A DNA stretch of 64,000 bases. Source: Zonotrichia leucophrys gambelii. Lineage: Eukaryota > Chordata > Aves > Passeriformes > Passerellidae. The notes under the pieces are model-generated. The model searched no databases, was not told the origin of the DNA, and was given only the letters and a program-made list of their open reading frames with translations. The translations under genes were made by a program, and so were the position numbers. The stretch covers positions 62,652,421 to 62,716,420 of the forward strand of contig NC_088173.1 of assembly GCF_028769735.1 (NCBI RefSeq), read 5' to 3'. This document shows, one piece after another, positions 12,011 to 23,750 of the stretch (positions are counted from its first letter, which is position 1; each line of letters opens with the position of its first letter).

Positions 12011-15000
12011 TAATCATTTATCCTTCAGTAAATTGTTCTTCTGTAAGACATGGAAGAAATGGAAAAAGGTTTAAGGATCTTTGTCAAGTCTCTTGTGAAT
12101 CAATATTGTTCTATTTCTTGTATTATTTGTACACCCTTTAATACCTTTCAACTCCCTGCACAGCAAGGTCCTGTAATAAATTGTGTAGAATATCTGGGTT
12201 ATATCTTTCCTCTCCATCACCCCCTTCCTGTTATTAATAGTTTTGAAGATTTATAGGTAGAATATCTGTCAGAATGCAGACAATGTTTGAGCTCCCACAA
12301 TAGTCAAAATTTGCATTTTTCCATTGTGAGGCTGACACTGTATTGCTACATGCTTTTAAAACCACTAAAAAAGGTAACTACTTATATAAATGAAATGATG
12401 CAGTGTAATGCTTCTGCAAGCTACTTAACAGCTGGAAGCCACATGTTTGAACCACTGTTACTAAAGAGAAAGATGTCTGTTATTTATTTTATTTACTGTT
12501 ATTATTTTTCTTCCAAAAAAAGAATTTATATCTTTCTGCATTTACTTACATGCCCCAAAGTTTTTAAATAAAATTATAAAAATATTTAATCATGTTGGCT
12601 GACTTTTAGGAATTATAACATCTAAAATATGAGGAAAAAAATAAAAGAAAAAAGACTTGTGCTATTTTTACATCATGCTCCAGCATAGATTACTCTGTGA
12701 GTAACATTATCCTGTTGAATTACATCATGTCATCTTGTTTTTACTTGATTTACCCCATCTTTAGCTTCTCTAATGTTGGTATTTTTTGTTAGCATACATA
12801 GCATAACATTGTTAAAATTCTGTGCCAAAATTCTAGTCGAACATGCAAATGAACTGTATGTCTGCCATAACGTTTTCCTCTAGGGTACCTTTGAATGAAA
12901 CAAGCCAAAAATATCTTGTTCAATTTTGCTTGGAAAAAAATGAAACCAAAAGGAAGAGTTTAGATGTGCATTTCTACCACTTAAAGAAAGAAAATAGAGA
13001 TATGCAGTCCAAAATATGGGTTTGGGTATACACCTTGGGGAAATAACTTTCAAACTCTCTAAAATGCCTGCTTTAGTTACTTTGCAGTGCAGGGTTTGTT
13101 TTGATCTAAGGTGTACAATACTTGCCATGATACATGCCATTCTTACTGTAATGATGTTAAATTTTGTTAGAATTTTTAATCACTCTTTGGTATGTTATGA
13201 TATCTCCTAATACTTTTTCTCTAGGGTTATGGTGCTATGACAGAGTAATATCTGCCAATTTTTGACAAAACAAGTAGTTGGAAATACTGAGTTTGTTTCT
13301 TTAGTGTATTATATCCCCAAATATAAAACTAAACCAAGAAATTCACTCATGTATTGTTATTATTTTTAAACATCCTGCCAACAGGCTCTAATATCCAATA
13401 ACCTTTCTAGTTTTGTATTTTCATATTTATTCTCTAAGGTATAGCACACTCACTTCTTGAACTGGACAGTCAGTTGCTTGTCCAAGACAAACCTAGCCTG
13501 CCTACAAGCTGACATAAAAAAGGTATTGCAGGGAAGGAGAGGCTGGTGAGATGTTAGAAGAGTAAGAGATCCAGCAGAGTGGGGAAAAGGGGGCAAAAAT
13601 AATTAATTTTGAAAAATAGGCCCTTTCTGAAAGATAAGAAAATAAAGAGTCTGTTTAACATGAGAATGAAGCCATATCCTCTAAGGACAAAGTGCTATAA
13701 TACAACAGATACAGTACAAAAAAGGCCAAAGGAGATATTTGTCATAGACTTTTTCTGCATCAAGTCCTAACTCAATATTTCAGCACAAACTGGGCAAGAA
13801 ATCTATATTAAAAACAGCACCAGAGGTAACTGTAAATTGTCCAAGCTCTTGATGGTGAAACAGAAAGCTCCAGTACATTTTGCTCAGGAAAAAAAAAAAT
13901 CCCCAAAAATGCATAAAATTTTTGGCAAACATTGCATGTGATTATTTATCTTCATTAAGAGCAGCCAGGTGTAGAAAGTAATGTGGGGACATATATCCTC
14001 TGAGGAGCCCTGGCTGGCACGAATATGTGATGGGAGGTTGTAGACTAATTAACCTCTACTGTTCATTGTACACAGGAAGAAAATCACATTCATACAGAAG
14101 ACCTTAAAGATAAAACAGCTGGAAAAAGAATATTGGAATGATGAGCTTCTAGCCTGTCAGGGTATCACAGAGCATTCAGAGCATTTAGACAGACCTAAAA
14201 AGGCTTTTGAATGCAGACACTGGTTCCCTTTGCCCACACTGCAGCTTGACCTGGGCTCCCAGCAGAACAGAGTAACTGCTGTGTTATCACAGCACATAAT
14301 GCAAGCTCTGTGCTTGTCTCCCTTCGGGGATTGCTAGATTCATGTATGATAACACACCGAGGAGAGCTATGCAGTTCTCCATCCAGCAAGAGCAAGGCAG
14401 AATAAGCTTCATTTGCTTTTCTGAAAACCACATGAATGTACACACAACAGATTTTAAAAAAAATAATCAATAAAACCCCAAGATTTCTGGAAGGATCTGA
14501 GCATTGTTTGAAATTTCCAGGTTAAATGATCCATATAGATTTTTTTACCATGGAAATCAACCATTAAGTTTTGGCAATTACAGGTCACTGCTTTCATACA
14601 AAGTTCAAGCCTGATATCAAATACCTCAGCTCATTTGCCTTAAAATGAGCTGAATACATTAATAAAGATTTGCTAGGTGGTTTTAGGACTTCCTCATAGG
14701 GTTTTAAACCATATTTTACTCTATTTCTCATCATTATTATGAATACTAGTATTAGTGCAACATCATTTTCTCAGTGTTAAGAATATTGTTAATAAGTTCT
14801 GTATATTTTTTGTGGTCATCTATCAGATAGTTTAAGGTTATGAATGCAGGATTGTAGGTTTAAATGTTAGGTATTTGGATTGCTCTTACGTCTTCCATGA
14901 TATTATTGGTAGGTTATTACAGGGAAGGGATTTTTTGAGGATTTATTATTATTATTATTATTATTATTGTTATTGTATTGTATTGTTATTTATGTTATTG

Positions 15001-16606
15001 TATTGTATTTATTGTTATTGTATTGTTATATATATATATAATATATAATAAAATAATATATTTGATTAATTAAATAGGACCCTAAAACTTACATATTTAT
15101 CCTGTTAAATTAAATTTTAAAAATAAAATGTGAGAGTAGAGGATTGTTACTTTGTAGAAATAGAAGCTAAATTAATATTCTCCATAAAAGGTAACATAGA
15201 GGAAAATAATCTGATTATCTGATGGAAGCCAAAATAAAGAAAATACTCAGAAAATAGTCATAAAAAATTCTCTGCTGGAAATGAAGTGTTCAATCAAGGA
15301 ATTTGCTGTAATCATCCTGGTTCCTTCCTTGTTTTTATGCAAGAGCTGAACTACCATTGTAATGACTATTTCCATTAAATGGATGACAATAAGGAAGGAT
15401 AGCATGTGTTTTATGCAAACTTCCTATGCACATCCATGTAGATGACATGCACAGATGATCTGGGCTGCTCTATCCTACCTTCATTCAAGAAGCTAATGAT
15501 CTCACTCTTATCCAAAGTAAATAAAAATAAAACTCCATGCACTAATGAACAGAGGTGCTATGAGATGGCTGTGTTTGGCACACATCCCCTAAATAGCTTC
15601 ATGTGCTCATCTCCAATGGCCTGAGGAAAATTCCTTGCATGCACAGATCACCTCCTGCACAGAAATCTGTATTAATATGCAGAAACTATGCCAAGGGGAT
15701 GGCCCTTCTCCTTTATTAATTTAAACATTTTAATATTCTCTATATGCAAAACAGAATTAGAATTAATGGACTTTAGCACTAATGCAGTGCCTGAAGCTAG
15801 CTAGAGCATCTATCTTGTGCATATGATAAACATGAATTTGAATCCCTTACCACCAGCAAGGCTGGGAGCTCAGCTCAGTCTGCTGATGTAGTTTGTGTCC
15901 ACATAAAGATCATATCAACTGACAGACAGAGGGAATTATCATCTTTTTGATGAGATAAGCAACTGGTCCTCCAGGGAGGAAGTAAACCATGACTGAGTCG
16001 CACTGATTGTTAAACAAGATCTCATTATAAATCTATAAAGACAGTGTAGCTGTGTTACAGTAGCATATATCAGACAGAGAATAAATGTCAGATTTTAGTC
16101 TCTTGTGCCCAAACTGTTTATAGTTTCCTTGCAAAAAATCACAAATTCCACATGTGACGGAATAGAAAATAAAATTTGCATTCTGTCTGGTATTTCACAT
16201 TCACTTAAGAAACAAAAAATTTATAAAGGAAAATATCAGAATATTTGATTTGAAAGTAAGCACAAAAAAATGTGGCAAACAGAAGCAGAAATTCAGGATA
16301 TGTTGGATATGAATTCTGAGAAATTAGAGTGGCTATTATTAAAAAGCCAGAGGAACTCATGCACTGTTTTTATTGTTTTCTCTGAACTGAAAACAACAAT
16401 AAAATATAAGAATTTGGTTTTGCCAGTAGTACAGGAATGAGAAGGAATGAAAAGAAATGAAAGTATTCAATCCCTCATGGTTATTTGTTCCCCCAAATGT
16501 GGAGAGATTCTCTGCTGTGGGAATGGTGGGGAAAAAAATCCACCAAAGGTCTGAATTCAAGAACAACTCAAAATACCTAAATCTACTGTAAGTCTTCCCT
16601 TACTGA
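12011..16606. other. Unique AT-rich sequence with one microsatellite
   Basis: No gene recognised in 4.6 kb apart from the ATT/TA-type simple repeat listed separately. A 55-nt minus-strand segment at 13,454-13,508 has good-looking splice flanks and one open frame, but a segment this short is not evidence of a gene. Confidence 0.45.
14940..15062. repeat. (ATT)n / (TATTG)n / (TA)n compound microsatellite
   Basis: About 120 bases made of ATT trinucleotides, then interleaved TTATTG/TATTG units, then a short alternating TA run and ATAATA units. It is low complexity and noncoding. Confidence 0.85.
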
Positions 16607-17193
16607 TGTTGGGGTTAAACCCCAGCAGGAAGCTTATCCAAACAGAACTCCTCACTCATTCACCCTCAGTGGTATGGGGAAGAGTATTTAAATGGTGAAT
16701 GTGTCAAAACTCATGGTTGATATAGACAAGTAATTATGTAAAGCAAAAGCTGTATGCATGGGTGAAACAAAATAAGAATCCATTCATGGCTTCCCATCAC
16801 TAGACAACTGTTTAGCCATTTGCAGGAAAGCAAACCTCCATCATGCACAACAGTTACTTGGGAAGGAAGGTGCTCTAATTCCAAAAGTCTTTGTTCGACA
16901 GTCCTCCCTCCTCTTCCTCTTTCTTTCCCCCAGATTTTAATGCTGATCCTGACTTCATGTAATATGGAATAGCTCTTTAGCCAGTTTGGGTCAGCTCTGC
17001 TGACTGTGTCCCTTCCCAAGACTCCCAATCTACCCATTGGCTGGGTGGTGTGAGAAAGAGAGATAGGCTTGACATTGTGCGCTCACTGTTCACAAAGAAT
17101 TACAAAATATTGGTGTGTTATCAACACTGTTTTGTGGACAAATGCAAAAGACAACACCATACCAGGTGCTATGAATGAAATTAACTTATCCCA
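16607..17193 (-). mobile_element. Avian ERV LTR, minus strand, 5' end missing
   Basis: Read on the minus strand this matches the widespread avian LTR family whose 5' end is TGTCCTGGTTTCAGC. Recognised blocks, in plus orientation, are the TTGGGGTTAAACCCCAGC end, the GGTATGGGGAAGAG block, the CAGTTACTTGGGAAGGAAGG block, the CAGTTTGGGTCAGCTCTGC block, the GTGTGTTATCAACACTGTTT block and the ACCATACCAGGTGCTATGA block. The 3' terminal CA on the minus strand corresponds to TG at 16,607-16,608. The 5' end breaks off after the TTATCCCA block, leaving about 15 terminal bases missing, and it is followed by a local fold-back. I remember the family as ERVL-like, but the class is less certain than the LTR call. 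This is a solo, diverged copy; the ORF at 16,711-17,037 lies inside it and is not a gene. Confidence 0.8.
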
Positions 17194-17893
17194 ATAGAGT
17201 TAATTTTAATAACTTTAATAGTTTTAATAGCCAAACCCAATAATCATTATTGTTATGACCTGCCATAAGAGACCTGGCCTCTGTTTCCTGTGTTGTTATC
17301 ATACAGGTTTAAGTGAATTGCTGGTGTTTATTATCATTTCCCTTGTTTGACATGGTATTTGGAGGACAACTGTGCAAAATACTTTGTGCATATAAATGCT
17401 TTTATCTCTTTATTGTAGTAAAATGTTAGACAATCCATGAATTACATTCTTTCTCTGTACATGCCTCCAAAAACATCCTATTTCTTTCTACAATTAAAGT
17501 TTTGGCTGTCCAGTGACTAATCTTTCCATATGTCCTTGATCTCAAATCTTTAATGAGTACACTCATGAATTAATTTTATGTCAATATTAAATGCTTAACG
17601 TAATATTTCCAAAACTATATACGAGCTAGAAATATGCTCAATATAACAGTGATTTTAATTAAAAACAGTGGTTTTCCTCTAAATTGTTGGGCTAGTGAAA
17701 TATGAACTCTCACAAATTGCAAAAAGTGCATTTTTTCAAACCTTTTAAATTACTGTCAGTGGGTGCAGACAGATATGTAGAGCAGCATGAGGAAATGACA
17801 GTGCTGATTATTAGCTTATGTGTACCTGGTAAGCCTGACAGATTATAAAGAAAATCAACTGAGTGAAAAGGATTTATCAATAGGAGAAATTTC

Positions 17894-18442
17894 TGTTCTG
17901 GTTGGGGTTCATGCTAGGGACTTGGTGTTTCTCGCTGTGAGGTCTTAAAGAATGGACTCGTGTGTCTCAAAGCACTGTCAGAGCCACAGAAGGAACTTTG
18001 GGTAAGATAAGCCACCAGACAAATCTCCAGTGAGATAAGCACAGACAGCAGAACCAGCAGGATGCTAGTTCCAGGTGTGGGGAGGCACATCTGGGTAACC
18101 TATCCAGAAAAACATTTGCACAGTTATTGGCCAACTGTTGGAAAGGAACAGCTGCTTATAAACATGGCAGCCCAAGCAGTGGGAATTTAATCTATTCACC
18201 ACGGACAGTTTCTTTGCTATCTCCAGAAAAATGTCTCTAGGACCCCCACCAGTGGAAAGACCAGGGGAAAGAAGAGCATCAGAATTCTGTGGAACCCATG
18301 TGATGGTGCTATCTTTCTACTTAATCTTTCTCTTGCTCTCTGTTTCTTCCCCCATCCATCTTCTATTTCTTTCTATCTCTCTACCTCCCATTTACTGTTA
18401 AATAAAATCTGTAACATTGACTTCAGCATATGGTGTCTTACA
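17894..18442 (+). mobile_element. Probable solo LTR (plus strand)
   Basis: This ~550-bp block is richer in GC than its surroundings. It begins TGTTCTGGTTGGGGTTCATG and ends near GGTGTCTTACA, giving TG...CA limits. A C/T-rich stretch is followed by AATAAA at 18,401-18,406 and a ~35-base tail (CTGTAACATTGACTTCAGCA) that reads as R-U5. The layout and wording resemble common passerine ERV LTRs. I could not find a matching target duplication, so one end may be eroded or misplaced. No internal retroviral sequence adjoins it. Confidence 0.65.
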
Positions 18443-19330
18443 ATCAAATCTTAACAGTCTTCAAGTCATATTGTTAAAAAAAGTATAATAATGGTCCCTG
18501 TAAAAACCAAGAACTTCAAACTTGAATAAGAAGCCAGGATCCCTGCTGCAAAAGCTGTTTACTCTTTCTTCTCATTAAAGAAACCTGCAGATCTCCTGTT
18601 GTTATGCTGCCATTGTCAATTCTAGAATTACAGCTCTCTCACATATCCATACCTATTTGATACATGATAATAACCATGTGAATTAAAAATATGACAGAAC
18701 ATTAAAAATATGAACAGAATAACCATGATGCATGTGTTAATGAGTGGCATGGCTCTTAAAAGAAACACTGTCAAATATTAAAGCAGGGTTTAATATGAAT
18801 TTGTGAAAATGCGACTTCCCAGAGTTTGATGGCAAAGTTCTCTCTATTACTAATACACAGGTTAAAATATAGAAAGGAAGATAAAACTTGAAGAAATTTG
18901 GAATCATATACACAGAAGCCAGGAATGCCAAAGAGGGCAAGAGTGCAAAGCATAAGGATGCAAAATAGGGGTGTGGAAGGGTTTAGCAGCACCTAATCAT
19001 TGAATGCTTTAACATTTACAAAGTGATTCAATAGGGTTTTCTAAAATGATAAGATTGATTTAACTACAGATTCGACATAGTAATATTATTGTCATAATAG
19101 ATTCACACAGACATGAGTAAGACTATGTATACACCTATTTCTTGTGTGTAAGGATACCTATCAAAAATTCCATTGGGTTTAGTGAAATACAACAAATCCT
19201 CCGTGTTTCCCAACAGGCAAGGGCTGCATCTCAAGGAATGTGGAGATGTAGGGGAGGATGTCTCAACCTAGATTTCTCAGGACCGAGGTGCAGGGGGCAG
19301 AGAGCATTGCAGCCAACCAATCAGTAAGTC
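18443..19330. other. Unique sequence up to the purine tract
   Basis: AT-rich to about 19,190. The last ~130 bases before the purine tract (19,200-19,325) are richer in GC and could be the remnant of an unclassified mobile element whose tail seeded the array. No gene recognised. Confidence 0.4.
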
Positions 19331-19763
19331 AAGGAAAGAAAAGGAAAGAAAAAAGGGAAGGGAAGGGAAGGGAAGGGAAGGGAAGGGAAAGGGAAGGGAA
19401 GGGAAGGGAAGGGAAGGGAAGGGAAGGGAAGGGAAGGGAAGGGAAGGGAAGGGAAGGGAAGGGAAGGGAAGGGAAGGGAAGGGAAGGGAAGGGAAGGGAA
19501 GGGAAGGGAAGGGAAGGGAAGGGAAGGGAAGGGAAGGGAAGGGAAGGGAAGGGAAGGGAAGGGAAGAAGAGAAGAAAGGAAGGAAAGAAAGAAAAGAAAG
19601 AGAAAGAAAAAAAAAGAAAGAAAAGAAAAGAAAAGAAAAGAAAAAAAGAAAAGAAAAGAAAAGAAAAGAAAAGAAAAGAAAAGAAAAGAAAAGAAAAGAA
19701 AAGAAAAGAAAAGAAAAGAAAAGAAAAGAAAAGAAAAGAAAAGAAAAGAAAAAGAAAAGAAAA
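19331..19763 (+). repeat. 433-nt uninterrupted polypurine tract: (GGGAA)n then (AAAAG)n
   Basis: Every base from 19,331 to 19,763 on the plus strand is A or G. About 19,355-19,566 is a GGGAA pentamer array, with one six-base variant near 19,390. A transitional GAAGG/AAAG zone follows to about 19,620, then an AAAAG array to about 19,762. The GGG runs two bases apart meet the G3N(1-7) pattern for G-quadruplexes, and the strand asymmetry favours triplex (H-DNA). The long Lys/Arg/Glu/Gly and Phe/Ser/Leu/Pro ORFs here are artefacts of a 5-bp period that has no stop codons. Confidence 0.97.
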
Positions 19764-22700
19764 CTGATGCAAAAAGAAATAGAAATAGATCTATTGGAAG
19801 AGTGGGAAGACCTTACACAAATATTACATTGAAAATTATCTACCAATATTTGATATAGTACACATCAGTATTAATTAATCAGTTATGCAGTCAGTTTGGG
19901 GGGGCTGTCCAACAGTTTTTTCCCTTCCTTTTCTTCCAAACGCCCTCTTACCGGTACCCCATCTCTTTGCCCAAATAGAAGAGGTTTGTGTTCTCACCAG
20001 TTGGAAAGGTTTGATCCACTTTCCTATTTCTCAGTGTCTTTAGGTAATATTTTCAATGACAATTCACTTTTTAGCATTGCTCAGGCTTGTGCTCATTCTC
20101 TCAGGATGAAATCTTTCCCAAAACATCTGTTCCCAGAAAGAACAATCTACAATAAACTTGGATAGTTGCCAGCTTTCCAGAAAGTTATCCGTTGGGCTGT
20201 CTGAAATATTTTATTTCCCACTCGAGTCAGTGAAAAAACCTCATTACTCAGTATAATAATTTTGTGGATAATTAGTAACTCTCCCATTTCCTCTAACTCA
20301 TTCTTCTCCTTGCATTGCTAATGTTGGAAGCTATAACATCTACTGCAATAGATTATAATCTTAAGGACAGATTTTGGATTTGATTTCAATTTTCTGTACC
20401 CTGATGATTAAGTGAGCCCTTTTACAAGACTGATTATTTTTCAGGTGGAAATACGAATGTGCTTCTAATATCAAGTGGCATATTCTTGGATCCTTCCCTG
20501 TTTCAAATTCAATTCTCTTCAATAGCCACACTCAGCTTTAAACCTTGAAAGGTGTTTTCCCAGAGCACCAAGTCAGATTCATTTTAGCTCTGATGACAGT
20601 TCTTGCTCACAACCATGACCACTCAACTTTAAGTTGCACCTGATTTGGGTTTATTTCATGGCCACAACACTGTCTGTATATCAACAAATGTTTTCTTTTC
20701 CTATGCTACTTATGACAGTGAAGGAAAAGCCAACAGCTTCCTTCCAAAAATTAAGACTGTAATTTATGCTTCCAGGAGGAACATTTGAATTTAGTCAAAT
20801 GACACCATCACCCATCTTGAATTCCCATTTAGAACATCAGAAATGCCTCAGAAAGACAAATTTGGTGTCATTGCCATGTCTGACTCTGTGATAATATCAA
20901 ATGTTGAGGAAGAAATGCTGAGATACAGACAAGGAACTGCAGCAGTAGGTAGATCTCTATTGTTTTGTCTGGAAAACACTCTGTAAAATAATCGTTTTGT
21001 ATACAAGGGGCTTGTTTTTCTTCTCCTTAAAATTCAGAGATCTCAAGCCTTTAATTTTTTTTACTTTGCATTATAGATCACTAAATTTCAAAAGCCTACC
21101 TAAATAATTTCCTTCTACAATTAGTAATCCAGTGAATAGATCTTATCTTCTCAATAATGATTGTCACATAGATTTTGGTGTCAAATTATAAGAGTTTCAT
21201 TCCTGGTCTCACATACAGCTGTCAAAATCTCCCTGCACATTCAGATATATTTCAATGCAGTAACTGTTTTGGATATCTCCTCTACCATTCATCTTTATTT
21301 CTTCAAGTAGTATCTGCCATGGAGACAGGAAAGATCTTCACAGTTTAATTCTTATCTCCTTTGATCCTGTAAGGCTTCAAGATCCCCAGTGCATGTCTGT
21401 CAATCACCAAGTCTGAATCTTGCATCCCATCTTTTCCATTGAATGAAAGGCTATTGCACTAACTGAAGATTTGCACAGTGCTCAGTATCACTTTTTGGTT
21501 TTAATGAGATTTTGATAATAAATTGAAGAAGAAACCAGATTGAAAGCTGTAAAAATATCCACTCTGATGGTTCCATTCCAGCTATGAAATTGAAGATTTT
21601 GAAATTCATGAAAAAGTACTAATTCTGAAGGTTTTCCCATGAGCTCTCTAATTGGTTAACAATTTATTAACAGTAACTTGCGATCTAATGTTTTGTTTAG
21701 GCATTTTGGACACAAAAAAGGGTCTGATTTTTTTCCATCAGTGGGTAACACTTCCAAATTGCCACCTGACCAGCAACAAATAGACCTATATTCTTCTGAA
21801 TAAACCTGTGCTGCAAATGAAATTGTATCCAAGTGGCATACTTCCAGAAAAGACAAGCTTAATAAAGTAGTTAATATTAACAAGGATATCCAAAATGCTG
21901 AATTGCACAATGGATTTGAGCCCTAATATGTTCTGTTGTTGTAGGCAGACAGAACTCTTCCCTTAAGCTTGAAAGCAATATTTCCTTAAGCTGCTCAAAA
22001 CTCATTTGCTAGCAGTGCCAACATGTCTTTAGTATATTAAAAATATTAGAACAAATTATAGGCTTTTAAAGAAGTGATATTAAACAATTTGAGTTCAAGG
22101 AGTTGTAGGAGATATTTTAAGCAGTAAATGGCCATACTTGGAGAGCCCTTAATGATGGGTTCCAATTTTTTTTCTAGTTCTTTGAATCCTTCAAATATTT
22201 ATTTTAAATAGGGATAACTGATCTTTAGAAAACTCATTTACTTCTGCTGGTTTTGAAGGTCAAAAACTAGAATTATAGCTAATGATAAAATACGAGATTT
22301 TTTTCCCTTAGCCTTGAAGAGCATTGCTGTTTTTAATAATGGCCTCTTTAGCCTAGGTCCACAATGTCTGTGGATCATTATAATCAATACAGACTAAAAC
22401 AATCTTAATGATTTTTAGCAACAAAATATAATTGGCTAGATGGTTTTAGAGGAATGAAAAATATTCCATTGAAACTAATTTTCATATATTCAAAATATTT
22501 GATTTCCTATTTCTTCCCTTTATAGAACGTTCCTTAATTCTTTATGTGTATGTGTTTGTTTAAATTGTATACAAACACACTGTCTCTTCCAAAAGTGCAG
22601 TATAAAGTACTATTTTCCATTTTACCCCATTTCTTCTTTTCCCTATATATTGAATTCTTCACAAAAACTACAGGATGTGATAATATTCATTGTTTCACAG

Positions 22701-22904
22701 ACCACTTATCCTTTTTTTCAGTTTTCCCACCCCCATTTTCCATTTCTTCTCAATGGTATACAACCAAGACCTGATACTCTTTAAGTGTAAATATAATATA
22801 TCCCTTTAATTAGTTTGAAAATTAATTGTTCATATTGGTCTTTCAAAGGTATATGAGGAAAACAATTTTCTCTCAGTTCAACTACTTAAACAAACTACTT
22901 AAAC

Positions 22905-22931
22905 AAAAGCTCCAACAGTTTTGGAGCTTTT
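22905..22931. repeat. Perfect 11-bp inverted repeat followed by poly(T)
   Basis: AAAAGCTCCAA and TTGGAGCTTTT pair perfectly across the 5-nt loop CAGTT, and a run of T continues to 22,936. It resembles an intrinsic terminator, but bacterial termination has no meaning here. It could at most be a Pol III-style stop or a chance structure. Confidence 0.8.
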
Positions 22932-23703
22932 TTTTCACATACAATACAAAGTAGATCATATATGAATTCATAATTAAAATATTTCATAAATATATATGGA
23001 TTTGTTTAGGTAAGGCTGCTTGTTAAAGAACAATAGTAAGTGTTATTCAAACAAAGTTTTTTCATATGTTCTAAAATCTGGTTTTATATATGATGAAATA
23101 TGTATATCCATGTCTTCAGGTTCAAAAATATCAAAGGAAACAATAATTTAAGAAATAATTAGAGAACTTTTTAAAGTACAGAACATGGGTAATATAATCA
23201 ATATTGTTCAATAAACTTAATGGGGAACTTCTTTTTTATTTCATGTATTTCTTGCAAAAAAATTTTAAGAAACGTCTTCATTCACTTCAACATTCATTTT
23301 GTAATTATGGAAATTGGCAGTGACTACAAAAAAGTCTTTCCAAGACTTCCTACAAACACAGGCTGTCAAGTGTTGGAATTTTTTAATAGCATTAGGAAAT
23401 TTAATTAAAAAAAAATAAAAACAAATTTAAACCATAAAGATAATCTATGATCGAAGTTTTTTCAAAAGCATAGGAATAATATCAATGCACATTTTACAGC
23501 CATAATTTCATGTGAATAATGTGTTTGGTGTATAGCATTATTAAATTATGATCATATTAACATGATATAGAATTGTTTTTATTAATGTTTCTGCATATTA
23601 CAATAGGGGCTTAGAGAATGAGGTAGAAAAAGAATTGTCAGAAACATTTTTTAAGTCATTACAGCCCAACCCTCTCCTCCCTCCCACCTGCATTCATTTT
23701 GTT

Positions 23704-23750
23704 GTTCTCATTCATGAGAACTTATGTATGTAAGTTCTCATTTATGAGAC
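23704..23750. repeat. Nested palindromes (two GTTCTCAT-ATGAGA units)
   Basis: Two near-palindromes, GTTCTCAT-TC-ATGAGAAC (23,704-23,721) and GTTCTCAT-TT-ATGAGAC (23,734-23,750), flank a central perfect inverted repeat, ATGAGAACTTA / TAAGTTCTCAT (23,714-23,724 and 23,731-23,741, loop TGTATG). The segment can fold either as two small hairpins or as one larger stem. Confidence 0.85.

Noticed and set aside
19258..19846. Three overlapping ORFs of 147-189 codons on both strands
   Set aside because: They are translations of the GGGAA/AAAAG pentamer arrays. A 5-bp period without stop codons is open in all frames and yields Lys/Arg/Gly/Glu or Phe/Ser/Leu/Pro repeats, not a protein.
22905..22936. Rho-independent terminator
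   Set aside because: The shape fits, but the genome is eukaryotic, so it is listed only as an inverted repeat.
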